Source: Hermodice carunculata (lineage: Eukaryota; Annelida; Polychaeta; Eunicida; Amphinomidae). Taken from it: DNA of 64,000 nucleotides. A program made the translations under genes and the position numbers. The stretch's first letter is position 1. The number at the start of each line of letters is the position of its first letter. Shown here in pieces: positions 35,200 through 63,549 of this stretch. Under the pieces are notes generated by a model, which saw only the letters and a program-made list of their open reading frames with translations, did no database searches and had not been told where the DNA came from. The stretch is from contig OZ026629.1 of the NCBI GenBank assembly GCA_964020975.1, positions 48,929,864-48,993,863 of the forward strand, in the 5' to 3' direction.

Positions 35200-36970
35200 T
35201 TCTCACATTTTTCCCCGCTTCACCCTCACCACTGGTTCTTCCTCTGGACCCCTCTTCCTGTCTGGGTGCTTCTTTATGACCCTTCTGGTGTCCTTCATGG
35301 TGATGCTGTCCATGATGACTGGCTCTGGAATTCCATTCAGTGGTGTCTCGACTTTACTTTCTAACATGCTACTGGTGCTCTCAGGCAAACTTCCTTCAGC
35401 CACGGTGGGGGCAACAGCTGCCTGGTGAAGTGGTCTTGCAATTGGGACAAAGCCCTTCACAAAGCACTGGTAGTATGAGTGAAGTCCAAGGAAGCTGCAG
35501 ACCTGCTTTTTACAACATTGTCTTGGCCAGTCTCTTACAGTTTCAAGTTCGGGAGGGTCAGTTTTTACTCCTTCACCAGAAACTATGTCCCAGAAAAAGA
35601 ACTTCCTTTTGGAAGAAGGAACATTTTTCATACTTCAATTTCAGGCCAGCAGTTCTAAGCTGCTGGAAGACACTGTGAAGTCTTTGCAGACAGATGGTGA
35701 CAGTGGTTCTAATGATAATTATGTCATCCACGTATACTAGACACTCCTCCCACTGCAAGCCAGTCCATTAATCTTTCAAACATGGCTGGGGCATTTGACA
35801 GGCCAAATGGCATAATTTGGAAATGGAATGGACTACTTGTAGTATTAAAAGCAGTCTTTCTTTTGTCATCTGGATCCATTTTCACTTAGTGGTAGCCACT
35901 GCACAAACACATCACACAGTACCACTTGGAACCTGCCAGAGTATCTGAACTCTTCTATTCTTGGAAGAGATTAAGTGTCTCTGATGGTTACTTTATTAAG
36001 CTTGAGAGAGTCAACACAAAATCTTATTGTACCATCTTTTTTTGTCACAAGGACATGGAGTGAGGCCCATGCACTATCAGATGGCTCAATTACTCCTTTC
36101 CTGAGGAGTTTCTGCATTTCTTCTTGTTCCGTTTATCTTTTGTGGATAGATTGGCATCTTGGAGGTTGTCATATAGGTGTTGCATTTTGGTATTAATCTT
36201 ATGTTTGACCAGATTGGTTTTTCCCAGATCATCCTTATTCTTTGCAAAGACATCCTGGTATTCCAACAAGAGTCTTGCCAGATGTTTCATCTCTTGTGCA
36301 TCCAACTTCTGTGAACTTCTGTGAAGAGATCTGTAAGATGTTTTGTTATTTTATCAGAGTCATTGATCTCTTTATCTGTGCCAATGGCTCTTACTCTATG
36401 GCTTGCTGTACTATATGAGAGATTTGAGATGCCTCCAGAGAAGTACAATGTCAAAGTGTAGTTCCTTTTGTTAACAAGATGGGGTCCTCTGCACAATACG
36501 TAACTTTTAAAAATAAATTATTATCTTGTACTCTCACTATACCAGCAGCAATCAGAAGCTGATGCTTCTGTAACAACTGAGGATGGGGTTCAGGCAACCC
36601 TAACCCTGTTAAGTTTCCATAATTTGGAACTGCTGCTGGTACCAAGGCTTCATGTCCAGAAGGTATTTCTGTAGATTTGACTATTTCTATTCTGCAGCAC
36701 ATTGTTTCCCTCCAACTAATCCAACAAGGAATTTCCTCATTTCCAAAGTGAGTTTACCCATATTTAACTGACATTTATTCTTCAGCAAGAAATCTGCTCC
36801 TAAGATTCCTTCAGATTTCATTTTAGCGACCACTGCAGTTTGGGCATGTAAGACTATCTCTGAAGAAACAGCCTTGCCCTTCACTTCTACAGCAATTCCT
36901 CCTAATAAGGCCTACCTGGTTGAAAAGGAAACCTTCGATTAAATTTACTGAGTGATAAGAGCACTGTTGG
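35200..36970 (-). mobile_element. Ty3/gypsy LTR-retrotransposon fossil, internal fragment
   Basis: Minus-strand order is protease (GILGADFLLKNKCQLNM near 36750-36850), then RT N-terminal part (LLLEYQDVFAKNKDDLGK near 36250), then RT palm and thumb (CLVYVDDIIII near 35740 and FLGLHSYYQCFVKGF near 35500). This protease-RT order and the YVDD box are those of Ty3/gypsy elements. No long terminal repeats were found. It is old and heavily broken, with many breaks. Confidence 0.75.
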
Positions 36971-37829
36971 ACTCTCGAGGCTGGACTACAACTTCAGCAT
37001 CCTTGACAGGAATTTGTCCTGACTCTGGCAGCTGGTGGACTCTCTGCTAAACACCATCACTGAAAGTTTACGAGATCCAAAACTGATTATGCGGAGTGCT
37101 CATTTTCAATCATGGTCTTTTAGTCAGGGACTCAGTCTTACCAGAAATTAAGAATTGAAAATGACACCCAATGATAATGGATTTATTGTTAATTTATCAC
37201 AAGTTATTGTACTCCTACTATTATTATAATAAAGTTACCTTTAAAATAAATATAAAACACAACAGCTTTTATCCATATATTTTTATTGACTGTGACCGAC
37301 AAATTGTCTCATGATCCAAATCATACAATTTAAATATGAGCAAACTGATTAAATTAACTAGCATTTTTTGCTCATATTAAAATCATTTTTAAAAACTAAG
37401 ATCACATACACGGAGGTCTGAGAGAACTGGGGAAATACTCTATAATAATATAATAACAGTAGTCAGATATTTCGAAATTTAAACTACCATACTATGCTGT
37501 ACAGACTTTAATATCAATTTTAAACTTCTGATTTTAGGCATAAAACTAAAATTATACAACAACAGAGTGACGAAAGTTTTTAACTATCATGTTCAACAGT
37601 ATGACTGTGTACAACATTTCACAAGGAAAACAGTGAACAAGTAGTTTTGGCTAAGTAAACACCAGTATCATACTTAGCTCCGTTGACTGTACAAGTATAC
37701 TGTAGTTTGTGGATTTTCATATTATGTAATACATACCACTGCTCACTTACAATATACATTTATTTTAATGTCACTTCTTTGATGTGAGATTTACTGCTAC
37801 GAAATATATCTATTGCAGAATTACAAAGT
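36971..37829. other. AT-rich intergenic DNA
   Basis: Nothing recognisable on either strand; very AT-rich, with no frame of note. Confidence 0.5.
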
Positions 37830-38030
37830 TTCTGTTTTTTACTCGTGCATTTCCTTCCTTGTGAAAGAGACCCAGCAAATTTGAAATTTTCATTTTAGTA
37901 TTAACAATCTCAACTCCAAGTCTATTTCTAGACTTAGATTTAATGCGATTTTGGAAACTAAAACCTCTTTCATATGGTACCATACTCGATGGAATTGCTA
38001 TGAGAATATTTGCTTATGTTGCGAAATCTG
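37830..38030 (-). pseudogene. hAT-superfamily transposase C-terminal remnant
   Basis: Minus-strand reading QYPDFAT, stop, ANILIAIPSSMVPYERGFSF then QNRIKSKSRNRLGVEIVN matches the hAT dimerisation domain, in which CERGFSxxNRIKxxxRxRL is the conserved core. One in-frame stop is visible before ANIL. About 60 residues survive; the catalytic domain is not in the window. Confidence 0.72.
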
Positions 38031-38118
38031 GGTACTGGTCTGCACAGCCAGTCACCAAAAAAGCTGAATAGACCTCAACTTCTCCAAAAATTCTTTACCT
38101 TTGTAATAACATCTTATA

Positions 38119-38715
38119 ATAAGAGGGCTGTGTGAACAGCTCCTACTCAGCTAACATTGACATTCAACCCATAGTAAGCCCCTCTCTAGTCTATACTAGG
38201 GGATGAGGATTTTGGACAGGAGATACAAAATGTGAATTTCCATTGCATAGTAGAAACCCACCCAAGGTACACTTCCACCAAGTTTAAAGTCAATCTGTCC
38301 AGTGGTTTTGGAAAAGAAGCTGTAAATATGAATTGTTGATGCTGGACGAGGGAGTACTGAGGAAGGACCATAAAGATAAGCTCAGCTACTGACAAGTCAG
38401 CCAAGCTAAAAAAAAATTATAGTGCCACCTGGTGAACAAAAAGGAACTAGGAGTCCCATGGAGTGTCCCTGTGTGATATAAAGGCAATTGGGTGACCTTG
38501 GAAAATATTTAAAAAAAAAAAAATCATAGAAAATCCAAAAATCACTGGAGCATGACCATTTGAGCTTACTTGGAACAGACCCACCCAAGGCACATCCCCA
38601 CCAAGTATGGCATGGATCTAGCTAAACGTTTTAGAGAAGAAGTTGAAAAGTAAACTGTTGATGAGAGACAGACGACCATTCTATAACCTGTGCTGACTGA
38701 CAAGTCAGCTGAGGT
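38119..38715. repeat. hairpin-ended dispersed repeat(s), at least one element
   Basis: The left end AAGAGGGCTGTGTGAACAGC forms a hairpin with the following TCCT and is followed by CTCAGCTAAC. There are two right-end-like hairpins, at about 38380-38408 (CAGCTACTGACAAGTCAGC) and 38687-38708 (GCTGACTGACAAGTCAGC), each followed by TAAAAA. This suggests one element nested in or tandem with another. From 38480 it is collinear with the window start. Confidence 0.6.
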
Positions 38716-39090
38716 AAAAACTGATTCATAGTTGGAAACCCTATCTGGGGAAAGTAATGTGTAACAGTAAATATCTTTGACACCTACTGAGTCTGGTACA
38801 TGTATGTGTAGTTGGCTTACACTTAGAGAGAACCAACAACGTAAGACACCGTTTCAGTAACACAGGAAGTGGGTGTGTTCTTGGCCATTCAGTTTAATTC
38901 AGGCATTTACCATTTCATTTCAATTTCTGCCATGGAATGACCTGTAATCGGTCCAGTATTGTCCTCTTTCATTATGTAGAATTCAGAATGTTTTACCAGT
39001 TTTGGTAGTAGTAAGGTCTGATTGTCCACATGCATTACTACTACCTGTGCATGTACATTCACTTCTTTCCCAGTGACACTCTTTCATAAG

Positions 39091-39096
39091 TTTATT
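39091..39096 (-). promoter_or_regulatory. candidate polyadenylation signal of TPMT-B
   Basis: AATAAA in the minus strand, collinear with 633-638 of TPMT-A. The inserted block moves it to about 995 bases after the stop, so TPMT-B may use another site. Confidence 0.3.
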
Positions 39097-39272
39097 TGGG
39101 CTCTCAAACGTACACAATACAGGAGCATTATATACATCTGTGCCCACAAATTCTGATTGCATTACTTTTGATCACTCACACATGCATTCCATCATAAAAT
39201 GACAATTCTCCAATTTGTCGATGTTATGTTTGATTCAAGACCTACACTATAATTTGCTTCTTCGAGTAGGAT

Positions 39273-40028
39273 GATAAAATAATGCTTTTCATATCTACAT
39301 TCATCACGAAAAGCCAAATGCCCAAGAACACTTTCATATCAACAATCTCCATCATATAAGTATCAACTTACATACTCAAATGTAGTTCAACCCAGTGCAA
39401 GGACTATTTGAAGAGTATACTCAATGATTCAAGTTATATATAGCAGTCTTATAAGTTATATGTAAATGAGGAAATATTGACTGAAGGCATCATGAATGAT
39501 CGCAACTACATATATATATATATCTACCGCTCCCCCTGGGGTCATACCTCTCAGTGTGACATCTGTCTAGTTTTATGAGGTACTGATGTACGAAATTAAA
39601 AGCACAGTCCACCTTAGCATTTGAAAGATGCTGCGTTTTCTTAGTTTGGCTGATGGATCAAAATCCAGAAGTCGGGACAACCTATAGAGGAAGAATGACA
39701 AAACTTTCTACAATGAAAGGAAGCATAAATATGACAAAACTTTCTATAATGAAAGGAAGCATAAATATGACAAAACTTTCCACAATGACAGGAAGCATTA
39801 ATATGACAAAAATTTCTAGAATGAAAGGAAACTTATGAGAAAACTTTCTACAATGAAAGGATGTGTAAATGCGACAAAACTTTCTAGAATAGTTTGAAAT
39901 TAGCTTAACTTGTTCATGGTTCATGATATGTTTGCTTGAGACGATCAATGCTTTCAATGATACGCAAATCCATGACTGGTTTACTTACCTTTCACTCACT
40001 CATTTATCAGTATCTTTTATTTTATCAT
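39273..40028. other. extra block downstream of TPMT-B, absent downstream of TPMT-A
   Basis: Copy A runs directly from GATGATATGAC (about 811) to the AGGTACAATGAAC word, while copy B has about 750 more bases here. It contains the 36-bp minisatellite and 'tatatatatatatctacc'. No transposon class is evident. Confidence 0.5.
39695..39890. repeat. 36-bp minisatellite, about five units
   Basis: The unit is ATGACAAAACTTTCTACAAT plus GAAAGGAAGCATAAAT. Because 36 is a multiple of three it makes a 12-residue repeat frame (MTKLSTMKGSIN); there is no other sign of coding. It lies 0.2-0.4 kb beyond the TPMT-B stop, within the likely 3' region. Confidence 0.88.
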
Positions 40029-40089
40029 AAAAACATGGAAACTTGAGGTACAATGAACAAGTAAACTATCACAGCGGCACATCCCAGTT

Positions 40090-57077
<16,988 letters not shown>

Positions 57078-57114
57078 GATTGTCTACAAGACATACATTA
57101 GGTGACATCAGCCT

Positions 57115-57781
57115 GGGTGCACCTGTCCCAGATCACACAACCATACTTCATAAGGGGTCCAATGAAGGAAATATTAATTATTTCAAGTTATTCCCTGTCG
57201 AGAATGTATTGCAGAGATTTGATTCTGTTGAGTTGTTTTGAGGCTTTTGAAACTATACGATTAATGTGGTTGCTCCATTTAAGATCTTGTCTTACTACAG
57301 TATCCAAATGCTTATGCTGTTCAATGTTATGTAATTGTCCCTGAAATAATAAAGGGGGATGATTTGTTGGGTTTTGTTTTCAAGAGATTAAAATTGCATC
57401 AGTTTACAAAGCATTGAATGTAATCTACCAGTCAGAGGACCAAGACTGTACAGATGAGAGATCGTTATCCATGGTATTTGCAGCATGATCATAGGGGTAG
57501 TCCACAGAGAGAAATAATTTGAGGTGTCATCTGCAAAAAGTTTGATGTAACTATCAAACCATCTCAGTAAGGGACCAGAAATCCCATTACATTCTAACTT
57601 ATGAACTAAACCATTGTGCCAGACTTCATCAAAAGCTTTACTTATATCAAGAAAAACAAGGCATACTTCTTTCTGAAAATTGACAGCATATAATTCATAG
57701 TAAAGTGATAAAAGCTGATTTATTGTTGAGTCACTTGGTATGAAGCCTGACTGATTTGTAGATAGAAGCATAGATTGTAAG
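57115..57781 (-). pseudogene. LINE reverse-transcriptase fragment (CR1/jockey-like) abutting TPMT-B exon 1
   Basis: The minus-strand frame 57388-57771 reads STNQSGFIPSDSTINQL, VCLVFLDISKAFDEVWHNGL and NGISGPLLRWFDSYI, then jumps straight to KLFADDTSNYF, so the stretch between RT motifs 4 and 5 is deleted. Further on, DLKWSNHINRIVSKASKQLN and SFIGPLMKYGCVIWD belong to the same protein. It starts about 38 bases upstream of the TPMT-B ATG and is absent from TPMT-A. Confidence 0.8.
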
Positions 57782-58208
57782 ACATAGCAGGGCTGATATG
57801 CTTCTGCAAGTGCCTACAAATCAATGTGTGACGACAGGTTATTACAAGGACATACATGTAGTTGCAGAGACTTTTTCAAGTGATATTTAACACTGATATT
57901 AATGTTTCCAATGCATAATTTTTTTAATCAGTAGTTGTCATTTAGTTAGGAAATTGCTGGTTAATAAAAAGAAGTATGTCATGGATGTTGTTTTTAATCT
58001 GTTCTAAATGAATGCCCTGTACAGCCCCCTACAGAGTATTAAGTACATATACATGTACATGTACTTTACTGTATGGCCCAGCAGCCTGACCCTCCCCTAA
58101 GTGGGCACTTTTGCCCAGTCCCAAGGGTGCCCACTTAACATAAGTTTCACTGTTTGTTGTTGATGCATATCAGAAAATTGGAAAATTTATGTCTGGGATG
58201 GCTGCAGG
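57782..58208. other. intergenic DNA with one short palindrome
   Basis: No gene. TAAGTGGGCAC at 58098-58108 and its exact complement at 58127-58137 form an 11-bp stem, probably a MITE trace. Confidence 0.5.
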
Positions 58209-59182
58209 TAAACAAAATAGTGTTCAGAGAATGGATTACCCTCTGCACCCACAATATCTTTTTCCTCAATTCTGCAATTTTTCTTTTTAAGACTTCGCAG
58301 TAAAACACTTGAAATACAATTTCCATATTGTTGTCTATGAAATGAAAGAGCAATTTTGGATGTGTTTTTGGGTAAGTTCTGGCAACAGAGACCACTGTAC
58401 TGTGCCCCAATCAGACGACCTTCAAATAAGTACTTCAAAAGTTTCATAACCAGGGATAACAAGTTTAAAAAATAAGAGGAAGGTGGTTTTCATAGGAATG
58501 TGGTCCATTATAATGTGCATCTCTGATAAAAATTTGGTGAAGCTGCGATGGAGCCTTCTTGAATGAGACATTATGGTACTATGGTCCCCTTGTGCATCAC
58601 TCAGATGGCCTTCAAATGAATACTTTGAAGTTTGATGAAAAGTCTATGCATACAAACAGGAAGCTGGTTTTACATAGGAGCCTGGTCAATCATAAGATCC
58701 ATCTCTGACAAAAAATTTGGTACAGCTATGATGAATATTTTTGGAGATATCGTGGTTACCTCATCTGAGTTGATGCCACTGAGACAACCCTTCAAATAAA
58801 TACATAACAAGTTTCATAAAGTTAAAAAATAATAAGAGGATGCTGGTTTTACATAGGAGCCTGGTCCATCATAAGATACACCTTTGAAAAAAAATTTGCT
58901 AAAGCTGTGGCCAATATTTTTTGAGATATCCCAGTAATGTCATCAGGGTTGACGCCACTCACACGGCCTTCAAATAAATACATTAAAAGTTTCATAAAAA
59001 GTTTGAAAATGATCAGAGGAAGCTGGTTTTCAATAGGAACTTGGCCCATTATAAGGTTCTTCTGTGACAAAAATTTGGTACACCTACAGTGAATATTTTC
59101 TGAGATATCCTGGTAACGTTGATATGACGAACGGACGATGCCGGGGACAACAATACCCTCAGGCACTTTTTGTGCCGAGGGT
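58209..59182. repeat. tandem-core dispersed element with terminal hairpin, copy 3
   Basis: Left end TTCAGAGAATGGATTACCCT. Units start at about 58404, 58600, 58775 and 58958, near 180 bp. The right end GGCACTTTTTGTGCC forms a hairpin extended by CCTCA/GAGG and ends GAGGGTAA, complementary to the TTACCCTC near the left end. Collinear with 28765-29505. Confidence 0.75.
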
Positions 59183-59189
59183 AAAAAAC

Positions 59190-59458
59190 AATTCAAATCA
59201 GTAATCATATATCTTATAAAGGCATAATTAATGTCACAAATAAAACTTACAATATGAGTTGTGAATATTGTCATACAAATCCAATATGGACAGGAACAAT
59301 CTTTTAAGCATAGTAATATTGTGATATAAAAGATAGTTTTCTTGCTTATCCAAGAGAAATGTATCACGTAGGTCGAATTATAAAATGACAAGGTGCTCAT
59401 TAGAAGCAAGAACCATTGGTTTATCTTACACATCATGAGAATGTATGGTAAATAGAAA
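59190..59458. other. upstream part of the duplicated unit, copy 2
   Basis: Collinear with 29515-29640; no gene. A hairpin-ended element interrupts the collinearity from 59459. Confidence 0.55.
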
Positions 59459-60246
59459 ACAAGAGGATTGTGACAGTCCTGGGCTCAGCTGACATGTACA
59501 TATACCCTTGCGATTTTTAAAAAGTTTGCCTAAAAAAACCCAAAGATATTCATAAAAATTAAAAAATCAATGGAGCGTGACCATTTAATCACATCTGGTA
59601 GAGACCCACCAAAGGTACATTACCAGTAAGTTTTAAGTCAATCTGACAGACGGTTTTGGAGAAGTCAAAAATGTGAATTAGCATTAGAATGTCTATTGAC
59701 TTGCATAGTAATCAATAGGAAAGGTGCATTTACCAATAAGTGCCCAAATTGAAAAAATCATTAATAATAAGGAATCCACAGCCATGCCACCTAGTGAACA
59801 ACTTTGTTTGACCCTTCCACAAGGAACATATGCACCAAGTTTCAGCTTAATCTGAGTGACGGTTCTGGAGAAGAAGGCAAAAATATAAAATAATCATAAA
59901 AAGTTTGAAAAAAAATTGCAGCGCTACCTGGTGAACAACTTCAGAACTTGGGAGTCCCCGGGAGCATCCCTGTGTGATATCAGAGCAATTGGGTGAGCGC
60001 TTTCGGAGAAGAAGATTTTTCATGATTTGCCCCCAAAAAGAACAAAAAATTTCATTAAAAAATCCAAAATTTACTGAAGCATGATCATTTGAACAAAATT
60101 GGTAGAGACCCACCCAAGGTATATTGCCACCAAGTTTGAAGTGAATCTGGGTGACGGTTTTTGAGAAGTCAAAAATGTGAATTGTGAACGGACGGACAAA
60201 GGATGACTTTCCCTCCTAAATGCTCAGCTGACTGATCAGCTGAGCT
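59459..60246. mobile_element. hairpin-ended non-autonomous element, 0.79 kb, upstream of TPMT-B
   Basis: Left end CAAGAGGATTGTGACAGTCC (stem AGGATTGT/ACAGTCCT with a G-T pair), then CTCAGCTGAC. The right end GCTCAGCTGA/TCAGCTGAGC is a 10-bp perfect stem with a CTGA loop, followed by TAAAAA. Two half-similar internal units carry 'agagacccacc', 'ccaccaagttt' and GTGACGGTTTT. It has no coding capacity. Same family as 38119-38715 and 48452-50088. Confidence 0.72.
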
Positions 60247-61061
60247 AAAAATAGCACCCACACTCATACACATTAAGCAAATATAAATAAATGATACATG
60301 TATACAGTGTGGAAATTCAGCAAAAGTAAAAGCTACATGTAAGATCGTCCACACTATTCCATAAAGCTTTTGAAATACATAGTGTGCGTAGGAAAAACAT
60401 GCAGGCAGAAATTTTAAACAAAAATTCACAGACTATATATGAGATTATATTTGAGTAGCTTGTCAATACTGCTGCTTAGTGCTAGAGTAAAAAATAGAAT
60501 GCCCGAACAAAGTAGTTGTTCCATTGCACATTGCTGACATGAAAAAACAGCATACAAGATGTTTCATTGAATATAATTGGTGCCCATAAACACAAACAAA
60601 AAATCAAGTTATTCGTACCAAAATACACATATGGTACAAAAATGCCAGAACACTTAAAGATAACACAGATGACAAAGACGGAACCGAAAAATGAACATGT
60701 ATATAAAACATAGGAAACTCCAAACATGTACAAAAAAAGAACAAGGTAAGCCAGCATTTCACCAGGAAATACTGCATCGCTGCTCCATGAAATAATGTTT
60801 GTATTTAGGCTTAAAGTTCTGGAGAAATAGACAATGGCTATTATACTGAGTTTAAACTGATCAACACATTGGATGAGACATATAGAGAAATAGTTGGCTG
60901 GATGGTAATTTTACCTGTGATGACCCATTTGGGTTGTATATATAAATATGCTATGATTAGTCAATGATTATCATTACATAATCTAAGAATAAGCAGGTTA
61001 GGATTGGATAGTGCCTGTCACATGATGCTTTGCTATTATGTGATGTCTGCTGGCACACAAC
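60247..61061. other. intergenic DNA, partly duplicated
   Basis: 60780-61055 is collinear with 29676-29955. The remainder (60247-60779) shows nothing recognisable; a 91-codon hydrophobic frame at 60482-60757 has no known domain. Confidence 0.5.
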
Positions 61062-61750
61062 ATACATATACTAGTCAGAAATACAGAAGCACAAGTCTCA
61101 TTTCAGTACACCCTGCACAAAATGTGTACCCTGACCAACACAAATGTTTAAACAGTATCTGCACTTGTGATACGCTACAAATGTGAGCAGCCTCAAACAG
61201 CTATATACATAACTAACTTCCGATTTCACCATCTAATACAAGATGTACCCACATGATATCATCTGCATGCGCACAAAATACATATACAGTGGAATCTCCA
61301 ATTAAGATCACCTCCATAAGAGACCATATCTATATTGAGACCACCAATTTACAGACCCTTTTTCGTTTACGCTTAATCAAATTATATCCTCTAATAAGAT
61401 CACTCCACTATTAAAACCACATTTTTGAGTCCCTTTGGTGGTCTCAATAGGAGATTCCACTGTACTAGTCAAAATAGACAGGCACATGCTTCACTTTAGT
61501 ACACCCCATAAAATTCATTCCTCTACCAGTACACATATGTTTAAACGGTGGGAAAGCAGATTGTTTGCTTATATGTAAAGACAAACTGACAGTAGAAATT
61601 GTCAATAGTGTGAGCAATCTCGAAATGCACAGATAGCAGAGAACTAAGGGGAAAAAAAATTGACAAGTGCACACTTGTGCTACAAGCTGAAGCATCCAGA
61701 ACCAGATATATGTATACAAAATAAAGTTCCTGGTCTCACCATCCAATATC
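61062..61750. repeat. local direct duplication split by a MITE
   Basis: 61070-61285 and 61465-61745 share ACTAGTCA, 'agtacacccc', ATGTTTAAAC and 'gcgcac' in the same order. The MITE 61285-61464 lies between them. Confidence 0.55.
61285..61464. mobile_element. pogo-like MITE, about 180 bp
   Basis: Inverted ends TACAGTGGAATCTCC and GGAGATTCCACTGTA are perfect over 15 bases with TA at both ends, then continue as GATCACC/GGTGGTC. CAGTGGAA-type ends and TA target are typical of pogo/Tigger derivatives. Confidence 0.8.
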
Positions 61751-62064
61751 CGAATCTCCATGTGCATACATGCGCACTGTGTTTTTATGCAGTTTGTTTG
61801 CCTACATATAAAGAAATGAGAAAAGAATCCAAACTGAAATAGGGATTTTACCATGCACTTACATTGCATAGAGCCAGCGTTGGTTGTAGCTTTTCGCAGG
61901 TACATTTGTCATATTGATCAACACAGCACAGAAATAACACCAGAATAAATACAAAGTTCAATGTGTACAGTCAAGGAAAGACAGTACAGATATCGGACAT
62001 GGGAAGTCACACAGCTACTGGATGAAATTGTGATACAAACATTATGTAGTAGTACAGGGCACCA

Positions 62065-62545
62065 AAATTTGTATGTCCAATTGTGCGGGACAAGTAAAAA
62101 CAGTGGTCTGACAAGTGAAAATTTTAAAGTACTTGCCCTGTTGGACAAGTAAAAGCTTCCCTCACATATATTCCTGCTTGAAAAAAATGGACCAAATGAC
62201 CATAGAGACTTCATGACTTGCAGTATGCTGGCAATTATTGCCAGCATATTGCACACCAATGCAGGCATGTGCATGGGGACACCAATAGGTGACAATAATC
62301 CCCCGAAGTAAACATTCCAGGCTTAAATAATTACTTGGTCAGCAGTTGTATTTAGCAGGGCTGGACTACCAACTTGACTTTTGTGAATAAAACAGGTATT
62401 TTCACTGTCTCGTACATATGATTATGAGATCAAACGTACCGGCAGTGATGTATTGGCTCATGCCCATTATGGGAATGAGGTCACAGCAGCTATCAGTCTG
62501 ATTTGCCCCAATGATGACAATAGTGGCTGTTGAATATTAAGAATA
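62065..62545 (+). repeat. dispersed repeat, inverted relative to 33090-33562
   Basis: Shares the GACAAGT words and 'gtgcatggggac' with the other copy in opposite orientation. It contains a 12-bp perfect palindrome, TATGCTGGCAAT, one base, then its complement, at 62224-62248. Confidence 0.65.
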
Positions 62546-62649
62546 TGCTAATTAAATTCCATTTCAGCAATTACTGGGAAAATATTGGTGGAGCTAATAT
62601 TCAATTGTGCACTAAAACGCTTTTAAAAATTGTTGTCTAGAGTATGAGA

Positions 62650-63110
62650 GATTGTGGTCTAAATACATGTATATAAACGGCGATGAAAAGGACTCTAATA
62701 AGCTTAGAACTTATTGTATTATAAAAAAATGATGGTTTCAAAAGGGAATTATATTAAAACTTATATTTCCCAATCTATAAGCATGAAAACTTCACAAAAA
62801 TTAGAATCACTGTCCACAACTTAAATATTGAAATTGGCAGATATAATCGAATTCCAGCTGATAGAAGATTTTGCAAATTTTGTGATAGCGGAGAAGTAGA
62901 AGATGATTTCATTTTATTTTAAAATATAGCAATTATACCAACATCCGGTCAACATTATACAATTCTATAGGACAATCTAATTTAGATAATTACAATGACC
63001 AGGAAAAATTCATCTTCCTAATGATCTGAAATAATGGAGACCCAGTGTGACCAAGAGTATGTTACAATTTATTAATAATGCAATGGAATTGAGAAATCCT
63101 ACCAGTTAGG
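62650..63110 (+). pseudogene. LINE C-terminal fragment
   Basis: The frame readings NKLRTYCIIKK, then ITVHNLNIEIGRYNRIPADR and RFCKFCDSGEVEDDFILF, match the KLRTYxxFK and EIGRYxxxP-C-x2-C region at the end of CR1/L2-like ORF2. Stops follow Lys (after CIIKK) and FILF. A 5' remnant of a similar LINE is at 34000-34810. Confidence 0.68.
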
Positions 63111-63549
63111 CTTTAATGTTTTTCTATGTGTATTTTATTTCAGACATCTTTTTCATTTATCTATTTATTCTTTACCAATTGCGCATGCAACATTGTGTGT
63201 GTCTCTGAACCGCCAGCAATCACCTGGATGTAGCCTGTGGTTCAGTTTTTGTATTGTAGTGCTTGTCATACCCACCAGATGGCGAGTTTATGCAATCAAG
63301 TTTTTATGATGTATGAAAATGTGTGAGGCACACCCACCCTGAAGTTGTGGATGTGTCTCCTCACTCCACCTCCTGTTATTGCAATATTACCAGTAACACA
63401 TCTTCCAAAGATGCACGACTTTCATTCATAACACTCTGTACACCTGAAATCCAATACTGCATAAATGGAGTAAAACTAGTTTTGTTCATTAACGACACAC
63501 TTACAAATTACATTGTGGCTAAGCCAGGCATTCAGTTCAACTTTGTATA
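63111..63549. other. intergenic DNA
   Basis: No recognisable gene or repeat; an 84-codon frame at 63323-63577 has no known domain. Confidence 0.45.

Noticed and set aside
39653-39838. Frame of 12-residue MTKLSTMKGSIN repeats
   Set aside because: Explained by a 36-bp minisatellite; short, no conserved partner and lying downstream of TPMT-B.
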